Source: CABZJG01 sp965659715 (GTDB lineage Bacteria; Pseudomonadota; Alphaproteobacteria; Rhodobacterales; Rhodobacteraceae). Taken from it: a DNA stretch of 64,000 nucleotides. The position numbers were made by a program, and so were the translations under genes. The number at the start of each line of letters is the position of its first letter. The stretch's first letter is position 1. The notes below the pieces were generated by a model, which saw nothing but the letters and a program-made list of their open reading frames with translations, had not been told where the DNA came from and did no database searches. The stretch spans positions 1 through 64,000 of the forward strand of contig CBFHXE010000004.1 in the NCBI GenBank assembly GCA_965659715.1, in the 5' to 3' direction. This document shows, one piece after another, positions 8,390 to 17,635 of this stretch.

Positions 8390-9349
8390 TTATTGAGTTT
8401 TTGCGCCTGCAGCAGCGTCAATGATGGTTTGAGTGATGGCAATGTCTTGTGCCGCGATCCCGGTGAGATCAACAACGGTTATCTCTTCATCCGAGGTCCG
8501 GCCTTTTTGTGCGCCAGAAAGAATATGGCCCAGTTCGCTCACTTGAAGTGAAGCATCGCTGCGCTGCGCTGTCTGAAACTCGCCATGGTGCAAAGATTGG
8601 CTGGCCATATCACAAACACGCAAAGATGCGGTGGCAACCAGCTTTGTTGGAAGCTCTTGCTTGCCCGGACAATCGGCCCCAATTGCGGTCACATGCGACC
8701 CCTTGCGCACCAAGCCATCCGCAAACAGGGGCTTGGTTGCATTTGTCGTCGTCGTAATGATGTCCGCCGCGCCAATGGCCGCGCTCAAATCGGGCACGGT
8801 GATCGCCTTGTAGCCCTCTGCATTCAGGTCTGTGGTCAAGGCCTGTGCAGCAGAAGCATTGCGCGCCCATATGTGGAAATTCAACACCCGGTCTGTCATC
8901 AGTTTTGCCAAGCATATGGCCTGAAGCCGGGCCTGAATACCAGCACCGATGATCAACACCTCTGTCGCATCGGCGCGCGCCAGAGCGCGGGTGGCCAAAG
9001 CGCCGCCGATTGCGGTGCGCATATCTGTCAGCCAGCCTTCGTCCCGCAATATGGCAAGGGTTTCGCCTGTGGCGGCAGAAAAGGCCAGCATCATTCCGTT
9101 GGAAGACGGCAGGCCCTTGGCAGGATTATCGTAGAACCCAGAGGCGATCTTGATCACATAGCTGGCGGTTCCTGCGATAGAGCCTGACTTGACGTGGCAA
9201 TCGCCGTTCGCTTCAGGAAACGTCAAATGCACCACCTCACCCGTTTGCACATTGCCCTGCGCGGAGGCGACATATGCATCATGGATACGCTGCAAAGCAG
9301 TTTCAAAGTCAAACAAAGCCATGATCTGTGGTTTATCTAGGTCTAACAT
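8390..9349 (-). CDS. Ornithine cyclodeaminase/mu-crystallin family reductase (EutC/BhcD-like)
   Basis: A 319-residue NAD(P)-dependent enzyme of the ornithine cyclodeaminase/mu-crystallin family. GAGIQAR at residues 135-141 is the dinucleotide-binding loop. YVIKIASGFYDNPAKGLPSS near 64-83 carries the family's substrate-binding Lys, and DEGWLTDMRTA near 103 is the conserved core. Family members reduce cyclic or linear imines, oxidise alanine, or cyclise ornithine. Next to a threonine-dehydratase-like enzyme it may act as an imine reductase on that enzyme's product, as BhcD does, or as EutC. AGAGG lies upstream of the ATG. It is the first gene of the two-gene operon. Confidence 0.85.
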   Translation of the reverse strand: MLDLDKPQIMALFDFETALQRIHDAYVASAQGNVQTGEVVHLTFPEANGDCHVKSGSIAGTASYVIKIASGFYDNPAKGLPSSNGMMLAFSAATGETLAILRDEGWLTDMRTAIGGALATRALARADATEVLIIGAGIQARLQAICLAKLMTDRVLNFHIWARNASAAQALTTDLNAEGYKAITVPDLSAAIGAADIITTTTNATKPLFADGLVRKGSHVTAIGADCPGKQELPTKLVATASLRVCDMASQSLHHGEFQTAQRSDASLQVSELGHILSGAQKGRTSDEEITVVDLTGIAAQDIAITQTIIDAAAGAKTQ

Positions 9350-9581
9350 CTAAAACCTCTTTTAGAACTGTTCGCGCAGGATACTACTCAACGTCGCAAC
9401 GATTGATCTGCCCCACTTGAATGATGCAATTTGAAAATTAGTGCAAGAATGGCCTGTGGTCCACTGGAATGATGTCCTCTGGTGCAGGTGGGGGTAGTGT
9501 GACATTATACTTGGCTGAAGAGGGCAGGGCTAATTTGTAACCTCGCAGAATGATAAAATTCTATGCATATCGCTTGTTTGA

Positions 9582-10235
9582 AACCAAACCTCAAATCATC
9601 TGGCTTTCAAAAATGCAGTATTTTCACCGCAAATCTGCCTTGGCCATAAAGGCAAGGCGGCATATAGAGCAGTTTGCTATGGCACTGCCGGTCATTCCGC
9701 GCTGGCTCCAAAATTCTCGAATGCCCTTCACGTAGCGGCGGAATTTATTATCTCATTGCAAAAGGTTCAGCAATCATACGCCATTAACGGGGCGCGAGAC
9801 TTAGCATACACTATTCCCTATTCGACGCTTCACGCAGGTAAAATGCAGGGTGGTGTAGCATTGAACATGGTGCCAGAGCGCGCGGAAATAGAATTTGAAA
9901 TTAGGCATCTGGCAGAGGACAACCCGAATGACATGATTGATGCCCTTAGAAAATGCGCCCCCAAGAGCGTAGAGATTGAGCAGGTAAACTCTTACCCCGG
10001 TTTCAATGGTAATTATGCTGACCCAATGTGGGAAATACTGGGCGCATCTGTGAATCTGAGCGAACCTATCAAGGTTCCCTTTGGAACTGAGGCTGGATTT
10101 TTCTCGAATTTGGGCTTGCGTACGGTGGTTTGTGGCCCCGGTTCTATGCAGGCAGATGGACATCAGCCAAATGAGGGTATCGCTGTAGCACAATTGGCAG
10201 CCTGTCGTCGCTTCCTCCAAAAAGTGATGCACTGA
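9582..10235 (+). pseudogene. Truncated M20-family deacetylase (ArgE-like) remnant
   Basis: One frame remains open from 9582 to 10235 and encodes only the back part of an M20 peptidase/acetylornithine deacetylase. It starts with GHKGKAAYRAV and GTAGHSALAP from the dimerisation domain. It continues through LNMVPERAEIEFEIR to the C-terminal metal region FGTEAGFF and DGHQPNEG. The N-terminal half with most zinc ligands and the catalytic Asp/Glu is missing; the sequence before about 9620 shows no M20 similarity and no good start. This is a decayed fragment at the edge of an AT-rich stretch. A separately expressed domain is unlikely. Confidence 0.8.
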
Positions 10236-10896
10236 AATCACCCAACCCTAAGAATTTACTGTCGCATTTCTTGCTTTTCTGAACCCAAGCCGCGCGTGTT
10301 TACTGCCGATAGGGTTAAAAATACTAGCTCGATTTCATTTTGTGAATAATGGCTTTGTTCAGGGTAGCTGACGCGTAACTCCCCTTCGGCGAATATTTAT
10401 TTCCCTATTTTTCATTTTTCAGATCATTCGAATAGACTTCATTATTTAAGCGTTAAAGTTGAAGCAGTTAAGGCAGGAATACTTATTCACCTCAAGCAGG
10501 CGACTTTTCAGCAAGCAGGGAAGGGCGTTAATCGGACTTGCGGCTTATCATTTGTCTCGCAAATTGGATTTAAGTTACCGGCAATGATATCAGGTTGAGT
10601 GTTATAGAAAGTGAATTGAAAGTATTGCTATTAAATTCATGAAATGGTTCTGGTCAAATTCAGCATTCATCCTACTTCATGAAGTGTAAGGAAGATTGCG
10701 CTGATGAGATTTGCTTGAAGCGCTAAGTCCATGGCAGGGAGTTTGACAGATACGTTCCCCGTTTGCCTAAAGCTTTGACATGGAATTCCTTACGGGGAAC
10801 TGCTTCGAGAGGCTCCTTTTGTCAAGAATACCTTTGATGGGGCTTGCGTTCATTAACCTATTCGGTTTCGAAGTGCGCGACAGGAGTTTTAATTGG
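10236..10896. other. AT-rich intergenic stretch
   Basis: Roughly 650 bp of AT-rich sequence with no recognisable gene. A frame is open from an ATG at 10780 into the following small gene, but its start lacks a ribosome site and its first 39 residues look like untranslated leader. No repeat, terminator or RNA gene is clear. Confidence 0.4.
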
Positions 10897-11172
10897 ATGA
10901 AAAGGCCAAAATTTCAATATAATAATACTACTGCATCATGCCTTTTTTGTGATCGGACACATAATCCACACCCCGATTTTAAGCACGAGCCTATTGTTAC
11001 AACTCGGTTAATGATCAAACAGAAAGAAAGAGAGTTGTGCATCAATTGTTATTATGAAATGCTCGCAGTTGCTAATTCATCAAACAAACACGTTATGGCA
11101 ATACTTGAGGAAAAACTTAATTTGCTTCGAATATTCAAAAAGCAAAAAAATAGCTTGCCCGGCTTTGACTGA
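10897..11172 (+). CDS. Small putative zinc-ribbon protein, unknown
   Basis: A 91-residue protein of unknown function. It contains two CxxC pairs, CLFC near residues 15-18 and CINC near 48-51, spaced as in a zinc ribbon. These are followed by a helix and a lysine-rich tail ending KKQKNSLPGFD. I place the start at ATG 10897 because AGGAG lies 10 bp upstream. The codons are AT-rich compared with the housekeeping genes of the window, in keeping with acquired DNA. I recognise no family. A regulatory or nucleic-acid-binding role would be a guess. Confidence 0.5.
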   Translation: MKRPKFQYNNTTASCLFCDRTHNPHPDFKHEPIVTTRLMIKQKERELCINCYYEMLAVANSSNKHVMAILEEKLNLLRIFKKQKNSLPGFD

Positions 11173-11284
11173 ACGAGCTTTGTGTCCCAATAAAATCTGA
11201 TAACTTAGAATGATATTTTGGCGTTGCTGATAGAAAGCTATCATGCAATTTGTACAGTATTATTATTGGTGGAATGAGGTCGAA

Positions 11285-11455
11285 ATGGACCAAAATTCAC
11301 TCAGTCAAACTACTGGCAACGAGGCTTTTTCTTGTTTCGCAGCGCTCACAACACATATGAACTCTTGTTGTCGCGAAGCGGTCTGTGCGCACTTAATTTG
11401 GCGCAACTTACTCAATAGATATTTCATTGAAAACAGGGCGTTAAGGTCGAATTAA
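11285..11455 (+). CDS. Possible small protein, unknown
   Basis: A 56-residue frame starting at ATG 11285 with GAGGT close upstream. The same frame is open from an ATG at 11243, so the start is uncertain. The product contains three cysteines (SCF, SCC) and a helical C terminus rich in Arg and Asn. No family is recognised and coding potential is unproven. It lies between two other small genes in the AT-rich stretch. Confidence 0.3.
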   Translation: MDQNSLSQTTGNEAFSCFAALTTHMNSCCREAVCAHLIWRNLLNRYFIENRALRSN

Positions 11456-11547
11456 ACTAGAGTTGACTCCAATATTTTTTGTTTTCAAATTAAAAGTCAT
11501 CTATTTTTTAAATCCCTGCGTATGAATTTTAAAATAGGGAAAAAGAA

Positions 11548-11760
11548 ATGAAAAGTTTTGATGAATTGTTTGCTTCAGAGTATGTTCTAGCACATTGCCA
11601 CGACAAAGCGCCCAGCCGAAATTATGCAAGTGCTTTCGAATATGGGCGCGAGATGGACTTTTTTGATAGTGAAAATAAACTAACCCAATCAGGCAAACTC
11701 TTAGCCAGCATCATAAGTTTGGATTTAGAGAATGCTTACCTTGAATCAGCCATCGAATAG
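11548..11760 (+). CDS. Small acidic protein, unknown
   Basis: A 70-residue soluble acidic protein, predicted helical, with no transmembrane segment and no motif I know. GGGA lies 8 bp before the ATG, which favours a real gene. It begins MKSFDELFASEYVLAHCHDK and contains DFFDSENKLTQSGKLLASII. It stands alone, about 95 bp upstream of the MFS transporter and in the same direction. Confidence 0.5.
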   Translation: MKSFDELFASEYVLAHCHDKAPSRNYASAFEYGREMDFFDSENKLTQSGKLLASIISLDLENAYLESAIE

Positions 11761-11855
11761 CGCCATATAGCTTAGAATATAGACTTTTCACGGTCTACTT
11801 TTGCGCATATTAGACGATGCCTACACTCGTAAATTTGCTTTGGATAGGGTTTTTG

Positions 11856-13055
11856 GTGCGCATTTCTACTTCTGAGTTTATTGCACTGATGGCAATGTTG
11901 ATTGCCACGGTTGCACTTTCAATTGATGGCATGTTGCCCGCATTGCCCCATATTGCCGCACAATTGTCCCCTGATAACCCTAATCAAGCACAGTCGGTTT
12001 TGTCATCTTTTGTTGTTGGAATGGCTCTTGGAACGTTTGTTATGGGCCCCTTGTCTGATAGTTTTGGCCGCAAGAGGATTATATACTTCGGGGCAGGACT
12101 TTATGTTGTCTCGGCAGCAGTTTGTATTATCGCAACCAGTTTAGAGACCATGCTTCTAGCACGACTATTACAAGGCATCGGGGCGGCGGGGCCTCGGGTC
12201 GTTTCGCATGCTTTGGTGCGTGACTTGTATTCGGGTCGCGAGATGGCGCGTATTTCTTCTTTTATAATGATTGTTTTTGCATTGGTTCCGGCCATGGCTC
12301 CGCTGTTGGGGGCGGGAGTGATGCTGTTTTTTGAGTGGCAAGCTATTTTTGCGGTTTTCATCCTCTTTGTTGTGGTCAGCACCACCTGGATGGGGCTACG
12401 CATCACAGAGCCGATAACGGCTCAAAACCGAGTTACCTTTCGCTTGGAAAGCTTCAAATCGGCGGTTATTGAAATATTGTCATTTCCGATTGTTCGCGCC
12501 GCTATTGTGACGTTGGTATTTTCCTATAGCATTCTGTTCACCGCTCTTTTGATGGTGCAACCGGTCTTTGATTATTACTTTGATCGCGGTGTCAGCTTTC
12601 CAATTTGGTTTGCATTGATTTCCATTTTTGCAGCCTCTGCCAGTTTCGTGAATGCAATGCTGGTGATGAAATTGGGAATGCGCCGATTGGTCAGTGGTGC
12701 TTTTTGGGTCCAAGTGGCGTGGAGTTTGTCAATGCTATTGCTGCTATATGCAGATCTTATGACTGGCCCCCTAGGGTTTGCCATATTTGTGTTCTGGATG
12801 TTCGGGATTTTTTTCCACGCCGGAATGACCATGGGAAATTTGACTGCATTGGCAATGGAACCTTTGGGCCATATTGCGGGAACAGCCGCCAGCGTTGTCA
12901 GCGCCTTGGCAACTATGGGGTCAGTGGTTTTGGCCGGAATTGCCGGGCAATTTTTTAACGGTACGCCGGCTGCGATGATGATCGGGGTTGCTGTTTTTTC
13001 CTGTTGTGGGGTCATAGGCGCCCATTGGTTGCGGCGCTATGAACGGCACAGTTGA
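11856..13055 (+). CDS. MFS drug-efflux transporter, Bcr/CflA family
   Basis: An inner-membrane proton antiporter of the major facilitator superfamily, about 399 residues with around 12 hydrophobic segments. SIDGMLPALP in the first helix is typical of the Bcr/CflA drug-resistance subfamily. The MFS signature MGPLSDSFGRKR lies in the first loop and RLLQGIGAAGPRVVSHALVRD in helix 4-5. The frame is open from ATG 11817, but I prefer GTG 11856: GGATAGGG lies 6 bp upstream and the N terminus then matches the family (SEFIALMAML). Exported compounds cannot be inferred. No regulator is adjacent. Confidence 0.85.
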   Translation: MRISTSEFIALMAMLIATVALSIDGMLPALPHIAAQLSPDNPNQAQSVLSSFVVGMALGTFVMGPLSDSFGRKRIIYFGAGLYVVSAAVCIIATSLETMLLARLLQGIGAAGPRVVSHALVRDLYSGREMARISSFIMIVFALVPAMAPLLGAGVMLFFEWQAIFAVFILFVVVSTTWMGLRITEPITAQNRVTFRLESFKSAVIEILSFPIVRAAIVTLVFSYSILFTALLMVQPVFDYYFDRGVSFPIWFALISIFAASASFVNAMLVMKLGMRRLVSGAFWVQVAWSLSMLLLLYADLMTGPLGFAIFVFWMFGIFFHAGMTMGNLTALAMEPLGHIAGTAASVVSALATMGSVVLAGIAGQFFNGTPAAMMIGVAVFSCCGVIGAHWLRRYERHS

Positions 13056-13242
13056 TCCCTTGGCTGGCTGCTATAAGAAGCCAATTGGACCGGCGGCCGC
13101 AGTGCAAAATAGAACCTATCTTCTGAAATATGTGATGTTTTTATGCTGTATTAGGTTTTATCCCTAGCCTTAGACTTGAAAATGAAATCGCGTAACTTAC
13201 CATTTTAGCCGAAACTGTTATCGCTAGGCGGAGTTTGAAAAA

Positions 13243-13746
13243 ATGCAAAAATTGCTTATGATACTTACCGTTGTCCTCGCCACAGCGATGGGTACAACTG
13301 GTCAGGCCGACAGCCTTTCCAAGGCGATGCTTTTCACAAATTTAGGCGGTAAAGAAGTCGAATGGCCTAAAGAGCTTCCGGGCAAAAAAACGGTCATTTT
13401 GCTGGCTTATAAACGCGGGCAGCAAGACGCAGTGGAAGATTGGGTTGCGCAAATGGGCTTTTCGCCTTCAGATAATTTTATCCAAGTTCTACTCATGGGC
13501 CGCGGTGCGCGCTTTGTAAAAGGCATGATTGATGGCGGTCTGAAAAAGGCTTTTGCAACCGAAGAATGGCAAGAGCGCACCTATACAATTTACCAAAAAG
13601 CCGCAGTGCTCAATAAGCCCTTTGGGATTTCAGGCACCAAATCTATGCAGGTGATCGTGCTGCGGGAAGACGGCAAGATACTCGGAAAAGTTTCGGGCGC
13701 TGCAGATGTTGGGAAAATCAAACAAGTCAAAAGCTGGATGAAGTAG
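13243..13746 (+). CDS. Secreted or periplasmic protein, unknown
   Basis: A 167-residue protein with an N-terminal signal peptide: a lysine, then the hydrophobic LLMILTVVLATAMG, and a likely cleavage near GQADS at residues 20-24. The mature part, with KKTVILLAYKRGQQDAVEDW and MQVIVLREDGKILGKVSG, has the strand-helix order of a thioredoxin-like fold. It lacks the CxxC active site, so redox activity is not supported. It appears monocistronic. I cannot name the family. Confidence 0.6.
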   Translation: MQKLLMILTVVLATAMGTTGQADSLSKAMLFTNLGGKEVEWPKELPGKKTVILLAYKRGQQDAVEDWVAQMGFSPSDNFIQVLLMGRGARFVKGMIDGGLKKAFATEEWQERTYTIYQKAAVLNKPFGISGTKSMQVIVLREDGKILGKVSGAADVGKIKQVKSWMK

Positions 13747-13997
13747 TTTAGATATAAACGCTTGCGATGAGCAGTTATTTGTTGCAAATGCCCTGCGTTT
13801 ACTTCATTGGTAATCTTCGCTCTCAAGTCCTTATAGATATGAGTGACGCGTACTTTTTGCTTAATGTCATAGCTTTCATAAAATGCAGATATAGATATCT
13901 GGACTTTATCTCTATTTTTATTGTTTCAGATTCCTCTAAGCCATTGAAACCCATCGCGTTTCTTTAAAATTTTGCGCGAGCACTGTCAGGATATATT

Positions 13998-15110
13998 TTG
14001 AAATCAGAAAATGCAAAAACAATACTGATCATTGGCAAGCCAATGAAATCTATTAGCGTTGGTTCGACATTTCCAGCATACAGAAACCGTAATGTTTCCC
14101 CCCAGATACATTTGCCCGTAAAAGACAATAAATCTATTGTAATACTCACGGTTCCGAAGGCGGACAGCCCACATATTCATCAGAAAAATTTAGGCATTAC
14201 TTTAGATGAACGCTTAATTCTCAATCTATTGTCTCAAAAATATCAGCATGTTCAGATTTCAGAAATCGCTTCAAAATCGGATCTTAGGCGTGTTGTGAAC
14301 ACACGGCCGGATCTCGTCTTTTCAGGCGTCAAATATTTTGATTTTGGCGATGGAGAAACTTGGTTGAATGATTGTTTGGATCATTGCGGGATTGCGTATA
14401 TGGCATCAAATAGAAAAGCGCTTGAACGTGAGGCTAACAAAAGCCATGCAAAGGACATTGTGCAAAAAGCGGGGGTTCAGACCGCGCGATATTTCAAATC
14501 AGTCCCGGGCGAACATCTAAAAGAAACATCAATTCCGATTGCCTTTCCTTTATTTCTTAAGCCGGTGATAGGCGGCGATAGTCGCGGCGTTGATGCTTTT
14601 TCATATGTTCATGACTTTGCAAGCTTCAAAGCCAAGGTTGCAAAAATATATAGCAAACAAAACAATACCACGCTGGCAGAAGCGTTTTTAACAGGCCAAG
14701 AATTTACCGTTGGTGTTTTTCAAGATTGCAAAAACCATAACTATACGACAATGCCGGTCGAGATTATTGCGTCAAAAAATAAAAATGGTCATCGGATATT
14801 GGATTTTCATATCAAAAAGAATGACACAGAACAGGTCGTCGCGGTTGCTAGCGCGGTGCTTCGAAAGCAACTTTCAACCATGGCAGAGGCGGCGTTCAAG
14901 GCTTTGGGCGGCAAATCCTTTGGCCGTATTGACATAAAAATGGACGGGCATAATGTGCTTCATTTTATCGAAGCCAACCTCATGCCGGGTCTTGGTCAGG
15001 GCTATTTTTTCCGATCTTGTTTGCTCAATCTTAATATGAGTTATGATCAAATGATCTTGCGAATAGCCGCCAATGGTCTTGCGGTATCAGCCGACGCAGC
15101 GGTGTCCTGA
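13998..15110 (+). CDS. ATP-grasp ligase, D-Ala-D-Ala ligase-like
   Basis: A 370-residue ATP-grasp enzyme related to D-alanine-D-alanine ligases. The central domain has FPLFLKPVIGGDSRGVDA (ATP-binding Lys and loop) and AEAFLTGQEFTVGV. The C-terminal part has FGRIDIKMDG and FIEANLMPGLGQG, which contribute the magnesium-binding Asp, Glu and Asn. It is not a neighbour of cell-wall genes and is longer at the N terminus than Ddl, so it is unlikely to be the housekeeping Ddl. A peptide or amino-acid ligase of unknown substrate fits better. Its composition is AT-rich. It stands alone. Confidence 0.75.
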   Translation: MKSENAKTILIIGKPMKSISVGSTFPAYRNRNVSPQIHLPVKDNKSIVILTVPKADSPHIHQKNLGITLDERLILNLLSQKYQHVQISEIASKSDLRRVVNTRPDLVFSGVKYFDFGDGETWLNDCLDHCGIAYMASNRKALEREANKSHAKDIVQKAGVQTARYFKSVPGEHLKETSIPIAFPLFLKPVIGGDSRGVDAFSYVHDFASFKAKVAKIYSKQNNTTLAEAFLTGQEFTVGVFQDCKNHNYTTMPVEIIASKNKNGHRILDFHIKKNDTEQVVAVASAVLRKQLSTMAEAAFKALGGKSFGRIDIKMDGHNVLHFIEANLMPGLGQGYFFRSCLLNLNMSYDQMILRIAANGLAVSADAAVS

Positions 15111-15301
15111 CACAAATTTCCAAAGCTTTTCGGGCAAACAAAATAGTGCCGGTGCTGACTCTATCCAAGGGGTATGGTAAAGCAAACGAGTTTGATAGGA
15201 TATGATTGAAAGCCAGATTTGCTTTTTAAAGTTAGAATTTTTCTGCGTTAAACCCCGTTTCTTATTCTTTAATTTTTACGCTCTTTGAATTGGATAAATA
15301 A

Positions 15302-15496
15302 ATGAATAATACAGTGTTGTACCTCGCGCTTGGTTTTTTTGCCTGCGGAATTGGGATGCAAATTTTATTTGCTCTAATAGGTGGGCCTGTCGCACAGGAT
15401 GGCACTCTTAAAGAGCCATTTTTTCTAGTTCCAATGGGTTATCTATTTTGCTTTATTGGCTTCGCTTTCGGTCTGTTTGCTTATATGCGAAGCTGA
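15302..15496 (+). CDS. Small two-helix membrane protein, unknown
   Basis: A 64-residue protein with two transmembrane helices, about residues 5-26 and 41-61, joined by a short loop containing GGPVAQDGTLKEP. It ends YMRS. The sequence before the ATG is AT-rich without a strong ribosome site. It may be a small envelope protein; no function is known. Confidence 0.55.
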   Translation: MNNTVLYLALGFFACGIGMQILFALIGGPVAQDGTLKEPFFLVPMGYLFCFIGFAFGLFAYMRS

Positions 15497-15601
15497 TCAC
15501 TCACAGGGCAATATTAATCAGATTGAGAAAATTTTGGCCGCTGCTAAAAGCCCCAACCCTATCTCTGTATCGGGTCGGTATTGCGTCGGTATCACGCAGG
15601 T

Positions 15602-16570
15602 TCAAATTTTCGGGCCGCGGTTGCTAACAATTTGGCACAAAAGTTCGAACATGATCGACACTCCAAGATAAGCGGTGCCACCGGCAGCGTCAAAGGGCGG
15701 CGATACTTCGACCATATCCGCGCCAACAATATTGACCCCGCCAAGCCCGCGCACGACGTGCAGCGCCTGAAAACTGTTTGGGCCACCGACCTCTGGTGTG
15801 CCGGTGCCCGGGGCAAAGGTCGGATCAACAAAATCGATATCATAGGATACATAGGTATCCTCAGTGCCAACAATCGCGCGGGCTTCGGCCATGACATCCG
15901 CAACGCCACGGTCGAAAAATTCTTCTATTTTCACCACCCGAATGCCCTCGGCTTTGGCAAAATCCAGATCCTCTTGATCATACTGCGTGCCGCGAATACC
16001 GATTTGTATCACCCGCTTTGGGTCCAAAAGCCCTTCTTCGACAGCCCGGCGAAAGGGTGTTCCATGTGTATACATCTGGCCATTAAAATAGCTGTGGAAC
16101 AGATCAGTATGGCTGTCGAAATGGATCATCCCGACCGGCGCGTTTTTGGCCAGTGCGCGCAGCACGGGCAAAGAGGTTAGGTGATCACCGCCAGCGGTTA
16201 GGGGCAAAATTGATTGCTCCAACAACTGGTCATAAAATTGGGTAATGCGCTGCAAAGTATCCCCAATATCGGCCGGATTACAGCACACATCGCCCACATC
16301 CGCGCAGGCTGCGGCTTCAAACGGGCGCACACCGCTGACCGAATGCTGGGCGCGGATCATGGTGGACGCATCGCGCAACTGCCGCGGCCCGTGCCGCGGC
16401 CCGGGGCGGTTGGTGGTGCCGCTGTCCCACGGCACGCCGACCACTCCAATCTCGACCTCTTTGAACCGCGGATGATCAGGTTCGACCAACGGCAGGCGCA
16501 TAAAGGTGGGAACGCCGGCAAAGCGCGGCATTTCCATGCCAGAGACAGGTTGAAAAAACGCATCGCTCAT
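15602..16570 (-). CDS. speB: Agmatinase-type ureohydrolase
   Basis: A 322-residue binuclear manganese ureohydrolase. Metal ligands are visible in GGDH (127-130), HFDSHTD (150-156) and SYDIDFVDP (242-250), that is His130, Asp152, His154, Asp156, Asp244 and Asp246. The family splits guanidino compounds into urea plus an amine; agmatine to putrescine is the usual annotation. Guanidinobutyrate or guanidinopropionate hydrolases are close relatives and cannot be excluded. It is apparently a single gene with a divergent small membrane protein on one side and sulfur-transport-like genes on the other. Confidence 0.88.
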   Translation of the reverse strand: MSDAFFQPVSGMEMPRFAGVPTFMRLPLVEPDHPRFKEVEIGVVGVPWDSGTTNRPGPRHGPRQLRDASTMIRAQHSVSGVRPFEAAACADVGDVCCNPADIGDTLQRITQFYDQLLEQSILPLTAGGDHLTSLPVLRALAKNAPVGMIHFDSHTDLFHSYFNGQMYTHGTPFRRAVEEGLLDPKRVIQIGIRGTQYDQEDLDFAKAEGIRVVKIEEFFDRGVADVMAEARAIVGTEDTYVSYDIDFVDPTFAPGTGTPEVGGPNSFQALHVVRGLGGVNIVGADMVEVSPPFDAAGGTAYLGVSIMFELLCQIVSNRGPKI

Positions 16571-16672
16571 GGCGGTTATCCTTTTGCTGCAAAATCAGGC
16601 AAACCGTCGCACTGCGCATAAAAATCGTCAAGCTTTTTGATCGGGCGCACTGAGCGCGGCGTTTACGTTAGC

Positions 16673-17101
16673 TCAGATTGGGTCGGGTGCAGTAAGCCTT
16701 GTACGTATCCTTGGTGCAGCAATCATGCCGACGGCCATGGCCAATAAAAAAACCACACTGCCCAGGCCGCCAAAACTAAGTGATGCCAATGCTGGACCCG
16801 GGCAAAGACCTGCCACACCCCAACCTGCGCCAAAAAGCACTGAGCCAAGGACAAACTGGCGGTCGAACAGCGGGCCTGTACCAGAACTTTGCGCAACTGC
16901 GGGCTGCGGGCTTTGGGCTTTGAGCATCCGCCACGCCACAGCCATAGGAACGATTGCGCCGCCCATCACAAAAGCCAAAGTGGGATCCCATGCGCCAAAG
17001 ATATCCAGCCACCCTTGAACCTTAAGCGTATTTGTCATGCCCGACACGCACAGTCCAATGCCAAACAGTGCGCCGCTGATAAGTGCAAATAAAATCCGCA
17101 T
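16673..17101 (-). CDS. YeeE/YedE-type membrane protein, second half (DUF6691-like)
   Basis: A 142-residue inner-membrane protein with about four hydrophobic segments. The conserved elements are GIGLCVSGMTN with its central cysteine, FGAWDPTLAFVMGGA and GAGWGVAGLCPGPAL with a second cysteine. These are hallmarks of the second half of split YeeE/YedE transporters, which move thiosulfate or related sulfur compounds. The start at 17101 overlaps the stop of the partner gene by 1 bp (TAATG), so both halves are made together. No persulfide dioxygenase or ArsR-type sulfur regulator is adjacent. Confidence 0.8.
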   Translation of the reverse strand: MRILFALISGALFGIGLCVSGMTNTLKVQGWLDIFGAWDPTLAFVMGGAIVPMAVAWRMLKAQSPQPAVAQSSGTGPLFDRQFVLGSVLFGAGWGVAGLCPGPALASLSFGGLGSVVFLLAMAVGMIAAPRIRTRLTAPDPI

Positions 17102-17535
17102 TAGATCAGCCCCCACAAATGACGCAGCAGCGCAACGGTAAGCACACCGGCGCCGATATATAGGAAGGTCGAAACAATCCCACGGGGCGAGAGCCGCGAG
17201 ATACCGCAAACCCCATGGCCAGAGGTGCAACCATTGGCAAGACGGGTGCCAACCCCCACCAACAAACCGCCGGAAATAATCACCAGCCAGTTGCCGCTCA
17301 GATGCGTGGGGCCTGTTGCAAGCCATTGGGAAAACACAACCGGTGCCAAAACCAAAGCCAGCAAAAACATGATGTTTTCTGCCATTGGCTGGGTTTCAGA
17401 GCGATCCAGAACACGCCCCAATATACCGCTTGCCCCCATGACCCGACCATTACCGAGCAAAAATATGGCGCCGGCCACGCCAATCATCAGACCGCCCAAC
17501 AGTCCGCTGATCCAATCTGGTTGAACGATTGTCAT
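17101..17535 (-). CDS. YeeE/YedE-family sulfur transporter, first half
   Basis: A 144-residue membrane protein with four hydrophobic segments and the family motifs GNGRVMGASGILG and GVGTRLANGCTSGHGVCGISRLSPRG (given here as GTRLANGCTSGHGVCG then ISRLSPRG). The two cysteines of NGCTSGHGVCG are the conserved sulfur-handling residues. With the following gene it makes up a complete two-part YeeE/YedE unit. Sulfur-compound uptake is the family role; the exact substrate is not shown. AGGAGG lies a few bases before the ATG. Confidence 0.85.
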   Translation of the reverse strand: MTIVQPDWISGLLGGLMIGVAGAIFLLGNGRVMGASGILGRVLDRSETQPMAENIMFLLALVLAPVVFSQWLATGPTHLSGNWLVIISGGLLVGVGTRLANGCTSGHGVCGISRLSPRGIVSTFLYIGAGVLTVALLRHLWGLI

Positions 17536-17635
17536 GCTAACGCCTCCTTGCAGGTTAAGATTCTTTCACACAAGCCTCCCAAACTTTGGGCAAGATGTCC
17601 ATTGGCATTTACAAGAGCCCAAAACTGCACCTCGG

